Source: an uncultured Pelagibacteraceae bacterium (GTDB taxonomy: Bacteria > Pseudomonadota > Alphaproteobacteria > Pelagibacterales > Pelagibacteraceae). Taken from it: a stretch of 44,969 nt of DNA. The position numbers and the translations under genes were made by a program. Of the stretch, positions 7,914 through 18,597 are shown piece by piece. Positions within the stretch are counted from its first letter, which is position 1. Every line of letters starts with the position of its first letter. The notes under the pieces were generated by a model. That model did not search any database and had not been told where the DNA came from. It worked only from the letters and a program-made list of their open reading frames with translations. Location of the stretch: positions 1 through 44,969 of the forward strand of contig CACDFZ010000003.1 of NCBI GenBank assembly GCA_902552185.1, read 5' to 3'.

Positions 7914-10486
7914 TAATTAATATTATCTTCTATTTTAATAACCGAGACAACCTTTTCTTCACCTTTAAGTTTTTTTATTCTAACACCTTGCGTATTTCTT
8001 CCAGCAACTCGTATTTCTTTAACTGCACATCTCATTATACTACCCTTATCAGTAGATAAAATTATTTCATCTTCTTCTCCAACTACCAAGCTGCAAGCAA
8101 TGTTTCCATTTCTAGATGAGTTAATTATACCAATAATTCCTTTTCCTCCTCTATTTGTAACCCTGTAATCAAAATAAGATGATCTTTTTCCATAACCATT
8201 TTCTGATACTGAAAGAATATATTTTTCCAAACCTTTTTTAATTTTAGGATCTTTATTAATTTTTTTGTTATCAATTTTACTATTATCAAGAATCGATAAA
8301 GAAATTATCTCGTCTCCATCAGTAAGTTGCATACCTCTAATCCCTTTTGACGATCTTCCCTTAAAAAGTCTTAATTTTTTTGACATAAATCGTATGCATT
8401 TGCCGTATTTAGTACTCAATAATATATCTTGATCCTCGCTACATATTTTAACACCAATAATTTTATCATTCTCAGATAATTTCATAGCAATTTTACCAGA
8501 TGCATTTATATTTATAAAATCTTCTAATGAATTTTTTCTAATGTTTCCTTTTGAAGTTACAAAAATAATTTGAAGGTTTTTCCACTCATTTTCATCCTCT
8601 GGTAATGGCATTATTGAACTTATAGAATGATGATTTTTAAGAGGTAAAATGTTAAATATAGATTTGCCTTTTGAAGCAGAAGTTCCTTCAGGAATTTTAT
8701 ATGCCTTAATTTTATAAACTAGCCCTTGAGTTGAAAAGAATAGCATGGGTGTATGAGTATTAGCTGTAAAAATTTGAACAACAAAATCTTCTTCTCTGGT
8801 CGTAATACCTGTTTTACCCTTTCCTCCTCTTTTTTGTGCCTTCAGAGATGTAAGAGGACTACGTTTAATGTAACCTTTATTGGTAATATTAATTACAACG
8901 GACTCTTTTTGAATTGTTTCCTCAATATTATAATTTAAAACTGCATCAATAATTTTAGTTCGTCTAGGAACTGCATACTTATCTTTAATATTATTTAGTT
9001 CATTTTTAATTAAACTATATAACTCTTTTTTTGAATTGAGAATTTTGTTTAAATCAATAATAAGTTTTGCGAGCTTACTTATTTCTGTTTCAATTTCAGA
9101 TATTCCAAAAGCAGTTAATTTTTGTAATCTTAATTCTAAAATTGCTATAACCTGTTCATTTGATAAGGAATAAGATTGAACATTTTTTTTCTTTTCTATA
9201 GTAGATATTAATTTTGAACTTTTTTTTATTTTCCATTTTTTGCTTAATAAATTTTTTTTAGCTTCTTCGTTATTTTTTGAATTTTTAATTATCTTAATTA
9301 CTGCATCAATATTTTCTACTGCAGTTGCAAGTCCTATTAAAATATGTGCTCTCTTCTCTGCTTTTTTTAAATCAAACTTTACTCTTTTAAGGACAGTTAT
9401 TTCTCTAAATTTTATAAATTCAGAAATAAATTCTTTTAAATTTAGTAACTTCGGTTTGTTATCTACTAATGCTAAAGAATTAAAACCAAAAGAGCTCTCA
9501 ATATTGGTCAGCTTGTATAATTGTCTTCTGATTGTTTCTGGTTCAACACCTCTTCTTAATTCAATTACTATCCTTATTCCCTCTCTATTAGACTCATCTC
9601 GGATGTCACTAATTCCTTCTATTTTCTTATCTCTGGCTAATAAGGCAATTTTCTCATTTAAAATGGATTTATTTACTTGATAAGGAATAGATTTAATGAC
9701 TAAGATTGATCTTCCGTTTTTCTTTTCCTCGAATTCAATTTCACCTCTTATTTTAAATGAGCCGCGGCCTTTATTATAACCTTGTTTAATAAAATCTTTT
9801 CCAATTATAAGTCCTCCGGTTGGAAAATCTGGACCAGGCACATATTTCATAAGTTGAGAAATTGTAATATTTTGATTTTCTATAAATGCGTTTGTAGCAT
9901 TAATAACCTCACCTAAATTATGTGGCGGGATACTTGTTGCCATTCCCACAGCTATTCCTCCAGCTCCATTCACTAACAGGTTTGGATATTGAGAGGGTAA
10001 TACCGTGGGTTCTTTTTCAGTCTCATCATAATTATTTCTAAAAGAAACTGTATTTTTTTCTAAATCCTCTGTTAAGTATTGAGAAATTCTTCCTAACTTT
10101 GTTTCAGTATATCTCATTGCAGCTGGAGGATCTCCATCTATAGATCCAAAATTACCTTGTCCTTTTAAAAGTGGTAAGCTCATAGAAAAATCTTGAACTA
10201 ATCTTACTAAAGCATCGTACACAGCTTGATCACCGTGGGGGTGATACTTACCAATTACATCACCTACAATTCTAGCAGATTTTCTGAAATTCTTTGACCA
10301 GTCATATCCACCTTTATACATTGCAAAAATTATTCTTCTATGAACTGGTTTTAATCCGTCTCGTACATCAGGCAACGCCCGGCTAACAATTACACTCATT
10401 GCATAAGAAAGATATGATGAACTCATTTCATTTCTTACTAATATAGGTTTTGAATTATTATTTTGTTTGATGTTTTGTTTTTCCAT
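7913..10486 (-). CDS. gyrA: DNA gyrase subunit A
   Basis: Cleavage-and-religation subunit of DNA gyrase, which introduces negative supercoils. 857 residues. The N-terminal winged-helix/tower domain contains the catalytic Tyr126 ([13 protein letters not shown]) and the quinolone-resistance region [15 protein letters not shown]. The C-terminal half is the six-bladed beta-pinwheel with a GyrA-box variant, QKRGGKG, near residue 560; its presence favours GyrA over ParC. Gln87 sits at the position of E. coli Ser83, while Asp91 (E. coli Asp87) is kept. Three bases follow ssb and one base overlaps coaD, so it is in the middle of a tight operon. Confidence 0.96.
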   Translation of the reverse strand: MEKQNIKQNNNSKPILVRNEMSSSYLSYAMSVIVSRALPDVRDGLKPVHRRIIFAMYKGGYDWSKNFRKSARIVGDVIGKYHPHGDQAVYDALVRLVQDFSMSLPLLKGQGNFGSIDGDPPAAMRYTETKLGRISQYLTEDLEKNTVSFRNNYDETEKEPTVLPSQYPNLLVNGAGGIAVGMATSIPPHNLGEVINATNAFIENQNITISQLMKYVPGPDFPTGGLIIGKDFIKQGYNKGRGSFKIRGEIEFEEKKNGRSILVIKSIPYQVNKSILNEKIALLARDKKIEGISDIRDESNREGIRIVIELRRGVEPETIRRQLYKLTNIESSFGFNSLALVDNKPKLLNLKEFISEFIKFREITVLKRVKFDLKKAEKRAHILIGLATAVENIDAVIKIIKNSKNNEEAKKNLLSKKWKIKKSSKLISTIEKKKNVQSYSLSNEQVIAILELRLQKLTAFGISEIETEISKLAKLIIDLNKILNSKKELYSLIKNELNNIKDKYAVPRRTKIIDAVLNYNIEETIQKESVVINITNKGYIKRSPLTSLKAQKRGGKGKTGITTREEDFVVQIFTANTHTPMLFFSTQGLVYKIKAYKIPEGTSASKGKSIFNILPLKNHHSISSIMPLPEDENEWKNLQIIFVTSKGNIRKNSLEDFININASGKIAMKLSENDKIIGVKICSEDQDILLSTKYGKCIRFMSKKLRLFKGRSSKGIRGMQLTDGDEIISLSILDNSKIDNKKINKDPKIKKGLEKYILSVSENGYGKRSSYFDYRVTNRGGKGIIGIINSSRNGNIACSLVVGEEDEIILSTDKGSIMRCAVKEIRVAGRNTQGVRIKKLKGEEKVVSVIKIEDNIN
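10226..10228 (-). other. GyrA Gln87 codon at the quinolone position
   Basis: The codon CAA encodes Gln at the residue equivalent to E. coli Ser83, the water-metal bridge contact for fluoroquinolones. The alignment is fixed by the invariant HPHGD before it and by Tyr126 exactly four residues offset from E. coli Tyr122. Confidence 0.8.
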
Positions 10487-10489
10487 AAA

Positions 10490-10948
10490 TTAAAATGGAA
10501 TTTCGTCGTCTAAATCGTTTTTGTCTTGACTCAAATTTTCATCAGGTAAAGAGCTTTTATTCTCAGAGACCAAGTTGGAATTTTCATTTTTATTTCTTCC
10601 ATCTAACATTGTTAGGTTTGAATTATATCCCTGCAATATTACTTCTGTAGAATATTTATCTTGACCTGTGCTTTCATCTTTCCACTTTCGAGTACTTAAT
10701 TGTCCCTCAATATAAACGTTAGCTCCCTTTTTAAGATATTGTTGTACTACCCCTACAAGGCCTTCATTAAAAATTACTATTCGATGCCATTCAGTCTTTT
10801 CTTTTCTTTCTCCTGAATTCTTATCTTTCCATGATTGGCTTGTAGCAATACTTAGTCTTGCGACGTTTTTGCCGTTAACCATTTGTTTAATCTCAGGATC
10901 TGCCCCTAATCTGCCTATTAATTGAACTTTATTTAGACTTCCGGCCAT
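10490..10948 (-). CDS. ssb: Single-stranded DNA-binding protein
   Basis: Homotetrameric OB-fold protein that coats single-stranded DNA in replication, repair and recombination. 152 residues. The N-terminal OB domain is typical (NKVQLIGRLGADPEIK, EKTEWHRIVIFNE, GANVYIEGQLSTRKW). A Ser/Asn/Asp-rich flexible tail ends in the conserved acidic tip DLDDEIPF that recruits partner proteins. It heads the ssb-gyrA-coaD-cyclophilin-tgt operon and is divergent from uvrA, the classical arrangement. No GTTC-N7-GTTC type alphaproteobacterial SOS box is visible in the 101 bases between them. Confidence 0.97.
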   Translation of the reverse strand: MAGSLNKVQLIGRLGADPEIKQMVNGKNVARLSIATSQSWKDKNSGERKEKTEWHRIVIFNEGLVGVVQQYLKKGANVYIEGQLSTRKWKDESTGQDKYSTEVILQGYNSNLTMLDGRNKNENSNLVSENKSSLPDENLSQDKNDLDDEIPF

Positions 10949-10978
10949 ATAAATTTTTTGAATACTTGTTGATTTCTA

Positions 10979-10984
10979 ATTATA
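10979..10984 (-). promoter_or_regulatory. ssb: Candidate ssb operon -10 box
   Basis: The minus strand reads TATAAT here, 30 bases before the ssb ATG, in the 101-base ssb/uvrA divergent region. This would give a leader of about 23 bases. No convincing -35 hexamer is seen, and random AT-rich matches are common in this genome. Confidence 0.35.
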
Positions 10985-11049
10985 TTGTTAAAAATTATAT
11001 CATAAATGTATGTTATTTATAAGCTCATTATTAATTGTGTTAACAAAAA

Positions 11050-13929
11050 ATGCTTAAAAAAATCGTTATAAAAGGCGCAAAAGAACATAACTTAAAAAAT
11101 GTTTCTTTAGAAATTCCAAAAGACAAATTAGTTGTGATAACTGGTTTATCTGGATCAGGAAAATCTTCTTTAGCTTTTGACACAATTTATGCGGAAGGAC
11201 AAAGAAGATATGTCGAAAGCTTATCTGCATATGCACGTCAATTCTTAGATAAAATGAAAAAACCAAATGTAGATTTTATTGAAGGTTTGAGTCCAGCTAT
11301 TTCAATTGAACAAAAAAACACATCGAAAAATCCCAGATCAACTGTTGCCACTGTAACTGAGATCTATGATTATATGAGAGTTCTTTTTGCTAGAGCTGGC
11401 GTACCTTATTCTCCGTTTACGGGAAAGCCAATTGTTTCTCAATCAGTCAGTGAAATGGTTGATAAAATAAAGACTCTTCCAAAGAGTAGTACTATCCATT
11501 TACTTGCGCCAATTGTTCGAGGAAGAAAAGGTGAATATAAAAAAGAAATCTTAAACTATAAAAAAAGGGGTTTTCAAAAAATTAAAGTAGATGGAAAATA
11601 CTATCAAATTAATGACTTTCCAAATTTAAATAAAAAGGTAAAACACGATATATCTATTATTGTAGACAGAGTGGTGCTCAGCTCTTCAATAGGAAACAGA
11701 CTTGCCGATAGTGTTGAAACAGCCTTAAATTTGTCAAATGGGCTACTAAATGTTGAATATGAAAATGAAAGTTTGCCTAAAAAGTTTAGAAAAATTGAGT
11801 CTATTACTTTCTCTTCAAAATTTTCATGTCCTGAAAGTGGTTTTACTATTGAAGAAATTGAACCTAGATTATTTTCTTTTAATTCACCGTACGGTGCCTG
11901 TGAAGAATGTGAGGGTATTGGTAGTAATCTTAACGTTGATCCAAAATTAGTTATACAAGATGATAGCAAATCACTACAAGATGGAGCTATTGTACCTTGG
12001 TCTAAAAGTTCAAGTTTGTATTATGCTCAAACTTTAGCTTCATTGGCTAAGCACTATAAATTTTCTTTAACAGATAAATGGAAAAAAATTCCAAAAAAAA
12101 TTCAAGAAATTATTTTGTACGGGTCTGATGATGAAGAAATCAAATTTTCTTATGATGATAATTATGAAACATATACAACAAAAAAACCATTTGAAGGTGT
12201 TATTAATAATTTAGAAAGAAGGTATTTAGAAACTGATAGTGAGTGGAAAAGAGAAGAGATATCACAATATCAATCTGAGTCTAATTGCGATAAATGTAAG
12301 GGGTTAAGACTAAAAGATGAAGCTTTATGCGTTAAAATTAATGATTTAAATATAAGTCAGATAACTCATAAATCTATTGAAGATGCAAAAAAATGGTTTG
12401 ATAAATTACCAGCCTTTTTAAATGATAAACAAAACAAAATTGCTCAACACATTCTAAAAGAGATAAATGAAAGACTTACATTTTTGCTAAATGTGGGTCT
12501 GAACTATCTTACTCTTTCAAGAGAGTCTGGCACTTTGTCAGGTGGTGAATCTCAACGAATAAGATTGGCATCACAAATAGGATCTGGATTAACTGGTGTG
12601 TTATATGTTTTGGATGAGCCATCTATAGGATTGCACCAGCGTGATAATAAAAAATTAATTACTGCTTTAAAGAAACTGAGAGATTTAGGAAATACAGTTA
12701 TCGTTGTTGAACATGATATTGAAACAATGGAAAGTGCAGATCATATAATAGATATAGGTCCCGAAGCAGGACTTCATGGTGGTAAAATTATTGCAGAAGG
12801 ACAAATTAAAAATATTATTCAAGAAAAGCAAAGTATTACAGGAACATATTTATCTGGTGAAAAAAATATCAGCATTCCAAAAAAAAGACGTATAGCCAAA
12901 AATGGTCGCTACTTAGAAATAAATGGAGCAACAGGTAATAATCTTAAAAATGTTGACTTAAAAATTCCTATAGGAACTTTTACTTGCGTAACAGGAGTAT
13001 CAGGTAGTGGGAAATCTACTTTAGTTTTACACACTCTTTATAATGCCTTAAATTTAATTTTAAATAATAATAAATCAAGAAAGTTACCAAAATCTTTTAA
13101 AAATTATAGAGGAACTGAATTGATTGATAAAATTATAGATATTGATCAATCACCTATTGGAAGGACGCCAAGATCTAATCCAGCGACTTATACAGGAGCT
13201 TTTGGACCAATAAGAGATTGGTTTGCAAACTTACCCGAGTCTAAAGCTAGAGGTTATAAAGTTGGAAGATTCTCATTCAATGTTAAAGGTGGAAGATGTG
13301 AAACTTGCGAAGGTGATGGTGTATTAACTTATGAAATGCATTTTTTACCTGATGTGTTTATTCCATGTGATACATGCAAAGGAGCGAGATATAATAGAGA
13401 GACTTTAGAAATTAGATTTAAAAATAAAAACATAGCTGACATTCTAGATATGACAGTAGAGGAAGGTTGTGATTTTTTTGAAAATATACAATCAATTAGA
13501 TCAAAACTGATAACTTTAAAACATGTCGGTCTCGGATATATGAAAATAGGACAACAAGCTACCACTCTGTCTGGAGGTGAAGCACAAAGAATTAAATTGG
13601 CTAAAGAATTATCAAAAAGATCAACGGGAAGAACTTTATATATTTTAGATGAACCAACTACAGGTCTTCACTCGCATGATATAAAAAAACTTCTCGATAT
13701 TTTGCAAGCATTTGTAAATACTGGAAATACAGTTGTTGTAATTGAACACAATTTAGATGTGATAAAAACAGCTGATCATATAATAGATATGGGTCCGGAA
13801 GGTGGAGAATCAGGTGGTGAAATTATAGCTCAAGGCACCCCTGAAAAAGTCTCAACTGAAAAAAGTAGTTTCACTGGACAATTTTTAAAGGACATTTTAA
13901 GCACTCCGAAAATGAAAAAAACTGCATAA
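11050..13929 (+). CDS. uvrA: Excinuclease ABC subunit UvrA
   Basis: Damage-recognition ATPase of nucleotide excision repair. 959 residues with two ABC modules: first Walker [15 protein letters not shown] with signature [12 protein letters not shown]; second Walker [15 protein letters not shown] with signature [12 protein letters not shown]. The second zinc finger is complete (CETCEGDG...CDTCKG). The first reads [19 protein letters not shown] then CEECEG, so one of its four cysteines is Ser, as in other alphaproteobacterial UvrA proteins. The [11 protein letters not shown] region and [18 protein letters not shown] end motifs are typical. Divergent from ssb; the PuuD-like gene follows after 26 bases. 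Confidence 0.97.
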   Translation: MLKKIVIKGAKEHNLKNVSLEIPKDKLVVITGLSGSGKSSLAFDTIYAEGQRRYVESLSAYARQFLDKMKKPNVDFIEGLSPAISIEQKNTSKNPRSTVATVTEIYDYMRVLFARAGVPYSPFTGKPIVSQSVSEMVDKIKTLPKSSTIHLLAPIVRGRKGEYKKEILNYKKRGFQKIKVDGKYYQINDFPNLNKKVKHDISIIVDRVVLSSSIGNRLADSVETALNLSNGLLNVEYENESLPKKFRKIESITFSSKFSCPESGFTIEEIEPRLFSFNSPYGACEECEGIGSNLNVDPKLVIQDDSKSLQDGAIVPWSKSSSLYYAQTLASLAKHYKFSLTDKWKKIPKKIQEIILYGSDDEEIKFSYDDNYETYTTKKPFEGVINNLERRYLETDSEWKREEISQYQSESNCDKCKGLRLKDEALCVKINDLNISQITHKSIEDAKKWFDKLPAFLNDKQNKIAQHILKEINERLTFLLNVGLNYLTLSRESGTLSGGESQRIRLASQIGSGLTGVLYVLDEPSIGLHQRDNKKLITALKKLRDLGNTVIVVEHDIETMESADHIIDIGPEAGLHGGKIIAEGQIKNIIQEKQSITGTYLSGEKNISIPKKRRIAKNGRYLEINGATGNNLKNVDLKIPIGTFTCVTGVSGSGKSTLVLHTLYNALNLILNNNKSRKLPKSFKNYRGTELIDKIIDIDQSPIGRTPRSNPATYTGAFGPIRDWFANLPESKARGYKVGRFSFNVKGGRCETCEGDGVLTYEMHFLPDVFIPCDTCKGARYNRETLEIRFKNKNIADILDMTVEEGCDFFENIQSIRSKLITLKHVGLGYMKIGQQATTLSGGEAQRIKLAKELSKRSTGRTLYILDEPTTGLHSHDIKKLLDILQAFVNTGNTVVVIEHNLDVIKTADHIIDMGPEGGESGGEIIAQGTPEKVSTEKSSFTGQFLKDILSTPKMKKTA

Positions 13930-13944
13930 TTGCTATTTTTATGT

Positions 13945-13950
13945 TATAAT
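13945..13950 (+). promoter_or_regulatory. Candidate leaderless -10 box of PuuD-like gene
   Basis: A perfect TATAAT ends five bases before the ATG at 13956, so a start 6-8 bases downstream would fall on or beside the ATG. No strong -35 is seen (CTGCAT at 13922-13927, inside the uvrA end). A candidate for separate expression from uvrA as a leaderless mRNA. Confidence 0.4.
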
Positions 13951-13955
13951 TTTTT

Positions 13956-14558
13956 ATGGTTAATATTTTACAATCTTTATCAAAAACAGTTCATCTTTCG
14001 CTTGTTATAGCTATTTTACTATTTCTAGGATTGTATTTTGGCGGAGATGGGTTTGCTTTTGATCAATACTTTTTTAGTTGGCTATTTAGATATTTACATG
14101 TTTTAGCTGGAATAATGTGGATAGGCCTACTTTGGTATTTGAATTTTGTTCAGATTCCTAGCATGCCTAATATTCCAGATGAACAAAAACCAGCAATAAG
14201 TAAAGTTATCGCTCCAAAAGTTTTATTTTGGTTTAGATGGGCGGCTTTCGCAACAATATTAACAGGATTAATTGTAGCTTATCTTAATGGATACTTACAT
14301 GAGTCAATGACTTTAGGAATTGGTAGTGGAGGCGGAAAAAATACAGCTATTGGTATAGGCATGTGGTTAGGAATTATAATGGCGTATAATGTATGGTTTA
14401 TTATTTGGCCTAATCAAAAAAAAGCCTTAGGTATTGTAGATACCTCAGCGGAAGAAAAACCAATCGCAGCAAAGAAAGCCATGTTAACATCTAGAGTAAA
14501 TACTCTTTTATCGATTCCAATGCTTTTAACAATGGTAGCTGCTCAAAATCTTTATTAA
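13956..14558 (+). CDS. PuuD-like (urate hydroxylase) membrane protein, short form
   Basis: A 200-residue membrane protein with about five hydrophobic segments. LFRYLHVLAGIMWIGLLWY (His48), GIIMAYNVWFIIWPNQKKAL and SRVNTLLSIPMLLTMV resemble the membrane domain of PuuD, the urate hydroxylase that joins urate oxidation to the respiratory chain. Full PuuD has more helices and a C-terminal cytochrome c domain with a CxxCH motif; neither is present here. No purine-degradation genes are nearby. I infer a shortened PuuD-family protein of unknown activity. The stop abuts the convergent secF stop directly. Confidence 0.6.
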   Translation: MVNILQSLSKTVHLSLVIAILLFLGLYFGGDGFAFDQYFFSWLFRYLHVLAGIMWIGLLWYLNFVQIPSMPNIPDEQKPAISKVIAPKVLFWFRWAAFATILTGLIVAYLNGYLHESMTLGIGSGGGKNTAIGIGMWLGIIMAYNVWFIIWPNQKKALGIVDTSAEEKPIAAKKAMLTSRVNTLLSIPMLLTMVAAQNLY

Positions 14559-15467
14559 TTAAGGAACAATTTTATCTTCTTTTTTTTCAAGAGTCTTAGA
14601 TGAAACTCTTAAATATCTAAGAACTGGAGATGCAACAAATATAGATGAATATGTCCCAATAATTACACCCAAAATCATTGCAAAAGAAAAACCTTTTAGT
14701 ATTTCACCGCCAAGTATGAATATTGAAAACAAAGCTAGTAAAGTTGTTACTGAAGTTATTAAAGTTCTTGATAAAGTTTCATTAACTGACAAATTTGAGA
14801 CTTGATCAATTTCAAGTTTATTAAATTTAGATAGATTTTCTCTAATACGGTCATAAATTACAACTGTGTCGTTCATTGAATAACCGACTATAGTTAATAC
14901 AGCTGCTACAATTGATAAATTAATTTCAATAGATAATAGCGAAAATATTCCTAAGGTAATGATCACATCATGAAATAAAGCGATAATAGAACCTAAGCTA
15001 AACTGCCATTCAAATCTAAACCAGATATAAAATAACATCATTAGTAAAGCTAAACCTATAGAGATTACACCCGACCTTAATAGCTCAGCACTTACTTTTG
15101 GACCAACACTTTCTACCCTTCTGTAATTCACTTCTTCATTGAGATCTTGATCCAAAGAGGTTTTAATTTCAGATATCAAAGAATCATTATTATTTAATTT
15201 TTTTTCAATTTTTATTAAAAAATCACTTTTTTCTCCAAAATTTTTAACATTTACATCACCTAAATTTAACTTGTTAAGAGAGTTTCTGATATCTGAAACT
15301 CTTATATCATTATTTTGGACTCTTACTTCAATGAGTGTACCACCTTTAAAATCTATTCCGTAGTTTAAACCTTTAAAAAGTACAAAAAATAAACTCAACA
15401 AAACTAATATTAATGATACAAAATTAAATTTTTTGAAATAATTTACAAAATTAAAATTATACTTCAT
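14559..15467 (-). CDS. secF: Protein translocase subunit SecF
   Basis: Partner of SecD in the accessory complex that uses the proton gradient to complete SecYEG export. 302 residues, normal length. After the first membrane helix comes the conserved NYGIDFKGGTLIEVR, a periplasmic P1-like domain, then five C-terminal helices containing SVGPKVSAELLRSGV, FRFEWQFSLGSIIALFHD, and YSMNDTVVIYDRIREN, the family signature. The start overlaps the secD stop by four bases. The end abuts the convergent PuuD-like gene. Confidence 0.96.
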   Translation of the reverse strand: MKYNFNFVNYFKKFNFVSLILVLLSLFFVLFKGLNYGIDFKGGTLIEVRVQNNDIRVSDIRNSLNKLNLGDVNVKNFGEKSDFLIKIEKKLNNNDSLISEIKTSLDQDLNEEVNYRRVESVGPKVSAELLRSGVISIGLALLMMLFYIWFRFEWQFSLGSIIALFHDVIITLGIFSLLSIEINLSIVAAVLTIVGYSMNDTVVIYDRIRENLSKFNKLEIDQVSNLSVNETLSRTLITSVTTLLALFSIFILGGEILKGFSFAMILGVIIGTYSSIFVASPVLRYLRVSSKTLEKKEDKIVP

Positions 15468-17011
15468 AACTTAATATTCTCCCTATTTCTTAAAACAAAG
15501 GAAGAGGTTAAATGTCTGGCTATGAAATATGCTGAAAAAAGTGTTGTTATTATTCCTATTCCTAAAGTAACAGCAAAACCTTTAACTGGACCAGTTCCAA
15601 AAATAAATAAAATTACGGTAGCTAACAAAGTAGTGATATTTGCATCTAAAACTGTAATTTTAGCTCTACTATAACCCATGTCAAATGCATGAATTATTGA
15701 TTTTTCAGTTCGAAGTTCTTCCTTAATTCTTTCATAAATTAAAACATTTGCATCAACCGCCATTCCCACTGTTAAAATTATTCCTGCAATTCCGGGAAGT
15801 GTTAAAGTAGCTTCTAAGATAGTTAGAATACCTATAAGCATTAATAAATTTGAAATTAAAGAGATGTTGGCTATTAATCCAAAAATTCTATACTTATAAA
15901 ACATATATATAACTACAAGCACAAATCCAATTATCAAAGAAATTGCACCTGAAATAATTGAGTCTCTACCTAAATCTGGTCCGACCGTTCTCTCTTCAAC
16001 AATGTTGATTGGCGTAGGCAATGCTCCAGATCTTAACAAAAGAGCCAAATCTGTAACTTCCTGAAATGAAAAATTTCCTGAAATAGTTCCGCTACCTCCA
16101 GTAATAGACTCTCTTATAACTGGAGCACTAATAATTTTGTTATCTAATACTATTGCTAATCGTTTACCTATATTATTTGTAGTTACTTTTCCAAATTTTT
16201 GAGCGCCATACCTATCTAAGGTAAAAGCGACCATTGGGTTATTTGATTGATTATCTACTCTTGGCTGGGCGTCAACAAGATTTTCACCACTCATAATAAT
16301 TTTTTTATTTACGATAACTTCTTCTCCAGTTTCTGAGGTCATTTTCTCTGATCCGAAGTCGTCCTTTTTATCTGTTATTAGTCTGAAATTTAATTGGGCC
16401 GTTTTTCCCAATAAATCTTTTATTCTGGAAGGATCCTTAAGACCTGGAAGTTCAACTACAATTCTTTTTTCACCTCTTTGTATTATAGTTGGTTCTTTTG
16501 TACCTAAATCATCTATTCGTCTTCTAACTATTTCAATAGATTGATTAACTGCAGCGTTATTTAAAGTTAACAATCCATATTTAGAAAACTTTATTTGATA
16601 AATATTATTTTTAACTTCCAAATCAAATTGATGTGTTCGATACTGATCAATATACTGGTTAATTGTATTATCTTTTACTGAAAAGAATAAGTTTTGAAAT
16701 TTTTTATTCTCATCGTTTTCAATTTTAAAGCTTATTGAATTTTCATTAATTGTAAAAGCATTATATTTAAAATTATTTTTTTTTAGAAATTTTTTAATTT
16801 CAATAACTTTATCTTGTAATCTTTCCTTTATTAATGGTTTAGTGTCAATCTCCAACAACAAATAAGAGCCCCCTTGCAAATCTAAACCTAGGTTTACTTT
16901 TTTTTTTAAAATGGGATTTCCATCATAAAAAAGATTAAGTGATGCAAAAAACGTTAACAAAAACAAAATTAAATAGATTATAATTATTTTTATTTTTGTG
17001 AAATTAAGCAC
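15464..17011 (-). CDS. secD: Protein translocase subunit SecD
   Basis: Inner-membrane RND-type protein assisting Sec export. 515 residues. It has the N-terminal helix, KKVNLGLDLQGGSYLLLEID, the large periplasmic domain (VNQSIEIVRRRIDDLGTKEP, VVELPGLKDP), and the C-terminal six-helix bundle with LRSGALPTPINIVEERTVG, GIILTVGMAVDANVLIYERI and ALVIL-type helices. The start is GTG at 17011, preceded by an AAAGG-like ribosome site nine bases upstream and 9 bases after the yajC stop. yajC-secD-secF is the standard operon order. Confidence 0.96.
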   Translation of the reverse strand: MLNFTKIKIIIIYLILFLLTFFASLNLFYDGNPILKKKVNLGLDLQGGSYLLLEIDTKPLIKERLQDKVIEIKKFLKKNNFKYNAFTINENSISFKIENDENKKFQNLFFSVKDNTINQYIDQYRTHQFDLEVKNNIYQIKFSKYGLLTLNNAAVNQSIEIVRRRIDDLGTKEPTIIQRGEKRIVVELPGLKDPSRIKDLLGKTAQLNFRLITDKKDDFGSEKMTSETGEEVIVNKKIIMSGENLVDAQPRVDNQSNNPMVAFTLDRYGAQKFGKVTTNNIGKRLAIVLDNKIISAPVIRESITGGSGTISGNFSFQEVTDLALLLRSGALPTPINIVEERTVGPDLGRDSIISGAISLIIGFVLVVIYMFYKYRIFGLIANISLISNLLMLIGILTILEATLTLPGIAGIILTVGMAVDANVLIYERIKEELRTEKSIIHAFDMGYSRAKITVLDANITTLLATVILFIFGTGPVKGFAVTLGIGIITTLFSAYFIARHLTSSFVLRNRENIKL

Positions 17012-17020
17012 AAAGACCTT

Positions 17021-17305
17021 TTATTTTTTTGGAGCTTCTTTTTTTAATAAACTTGTTATAGTAGACTTTATAACTTGAACTTTGACGTTGTCACATAATA
17101 CTACATCAATTTTATCATCATCATGAACTTTGTCGACAATTCCTATTATACCTCCTGATGTAATAACTTCGTCTCCCCTTTTTAAGCCTTGTACCATAGC
17201 TCTATGATCTTTCACTCTTTTTTGTTGAGGTCTAATTAAAAAAAAGTAAAAAATTATAAATATAAGTATTAAAGGTATAAATTGTGCAAATCCTGAAGAA
17301 TTCAT
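17021..17305 (-). CDS. yajC: Preprotein translocase subunit YajC
   Basis: Small single-pass inner-membrane protein of the SecDF-YajC complex. 94 residues with one transmembrane helix (about residues 10-24), followed by FLIRPQQKRVKDH, the family signature, and a cytosolic VITSGGIIGIVDKV segment. First gene of yajC-secD-secF. It is separated by 50 bases from the serS stop upstream on the same strand. Confidence 0.95.
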   Translation of the reverse strand: MNSSGFAQFIPLILIFIIFYFFLIRPQQKRVKDHRAMVQGLKRGDEVITSGGIIGIVDKVHDDDKIDVVLCDNVKVQVIKSTITSLLKKEAPKK

Positions 17306-17355
17306 ATTATGTGAATAATTATATTAAAAGACATTTTTAAACAAGAAAATTATAA

Positions 17356-18597
17356 TTAAATTTTTTCTATATTATCCATGTATTTTTTTAATGGCACCGG
17401 TATTGTTACAGAACCGTCAGAATTTTGATAATATTCCATCAACGCTATCATTAATCTGCCTGTCGCAAGTCCTGAGCCATTAAGTGTGCCGATAAAATCT
17501 GATGAGCTACCAGATTTAAATTTAGTCTTCATTCTCCTGGCTTGAAACATCCCGCATGAAGAACAGCTAGAAATTTCTCTAAATTTATTTTCAGAAGGTA
17601 TCCAAGTTTCTATGTCAAAAGTTTTTTCTGCACTAAAACCCATGTCTCCAGAAGATAGAAGAACTATTTGATAAGGCAGCTCTAACATCTTTAATATTTC
17701 TTCTGCGCAATTTAACATTCTATTTAGTTCATCGTTACATTTGCTTGGTTCCACTAAACTAACTAATTCAACTTTATAAAATTGATGTTGTCTCATTATA
17801 CCTTTAGTATCTTTGCCATAGCTACCAGCCTCACGTCTAAAACAAGGAGTTCCAGCAACAAATCTTAAAGGAAGTTTTTTTTGATCTATCGTAGAATTAT
17901 TAAATAAATTTGACAGAGGAACTTCTGCGGTAGGTATTAAGAATTTTCGCTCTTCCTCTTTTTCAGAAAAAATTTCATACTGATCTTTTTCAAATTTGGG
18001 TAACTGTCCAGTCCCAAACATTATTTTTTCATTTACTATTAATGGCGGTGATATTTCAACATATCCAAACTTTTTCGTGTGAACATCTATCATAAAGTTT
18101 ATTAGTGCTCTCTCTAAAAGCGCCAGTTTATCTTTTAATACAACAAATCTAGAACCCGATAATTTTGTAGCAGTTTCAAAATCCATATAATTCTTACTTA
18201 ATTCAGTATGTGACTTTATTTTAAAATTAAATTTTTTAATTTCAGAGGATTTTTTTATAATTTTATTTGATTTTTCATCGTTACCGATTGGAACGTCGTC
18301 CAAAGCTAAATTCGGTATTGAAGAGAGAATAATATTAATTTTTTCCTGTATTTTTTTTTGAGAGTTTTCTAATTCTTCAATTTGGTTTGTTAAATTTTTT
18401 GATTTATTAAAATTATTTGGGTCTTTTTTTTTGGATAATAATTTTTTTTCTTGTTCTAATTTTTCTTTTTTTTGTATAAGCTCTCTATTTTCTTTATCAT
18501 GCTTAATTAGAGATTTTAAATCGATAATTGAATTTCTTTCTTTAATTTTTCTTTCAAATAGTTCCGTGTTTTTTCTTATTTCTTTTATATTATGCAT
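17356..18597 (-). CDS. serS: Serine--tRNA ligase
   Basis: Class II synthetase charging tRNA-Ser. 413 residues. The N-terminal long coiled-coil arm (about residues 30-100, Lys/Glu-rich) reaches the tRNA's long variable arm. Class II motifs follow: motif 2 FRREAGSYGKDTKGIMRQHQF, with TAEVPLSN before it, and motif 3 GSGLATGRLMIALMEYYQN. A tRNA-Ser(UGA) lies elsewhere in this window. The start overlaps the tatC end by 8 bases; tatABC-serS is a conserved alphaproteobacterial order. Confidence 0.97.
   Translation of the reverse strand: MHNIKEIRKNTELFERKIKERNSIIDLKSLIKHDKENRELIQKKEKLEQEKKLLSKKKDPNNFNKSKNLTNQIEELENSQKKIQEKINIILSSIPNLALDDVPIGNDEKSNKIIKKSSEIKKFNFKIKSHTELSKNYMDFETATKLSGSRFVVLKDKLALLERALINFMIDVHTKKFGYVEISPPLIVNEKIMFGTGQLPKFEKDQYEIFSEKEEERKFLIPTAEVPLSNLFNNSTIDQKKLPLRFVAGTPCFRREAGSYGKDTKGIMRQHQFYKVELVSLVEPSKCNDELNRMLNCAEEILKMLELPYQIVLLSSGDMGFSAEKTFDIETWIPSENKFREISSCSSCGMFQARRMKTKFKSGSSSDFIGTLNGSGLATGRLMIALMEYYQNSDGSVTIPVPLKKYMDNIEKI

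Noticed and set aside
9240..9680. Plus-strand ORF of 146 codons opposite gyrA
   Set aside because: It lies entirely within gyrA on the other strand, has no recognisable domain, and its composition follows from gyrA codons.
10949..11049. Possible SOS operator between ssb and uvrA
   Set aside because: No GTTC-N7-GTTC or GAAC-N7-GAAC element is visible in the 101 bases.
11836..11910. UvrA first zinc finger has CPxS instead of CPxC
   Set aside because: The same CPxSGFTI form is familiar from other alphaproteobacterial UvrA proteins, so it is a lineage trait and not an anomaly of this sequence.
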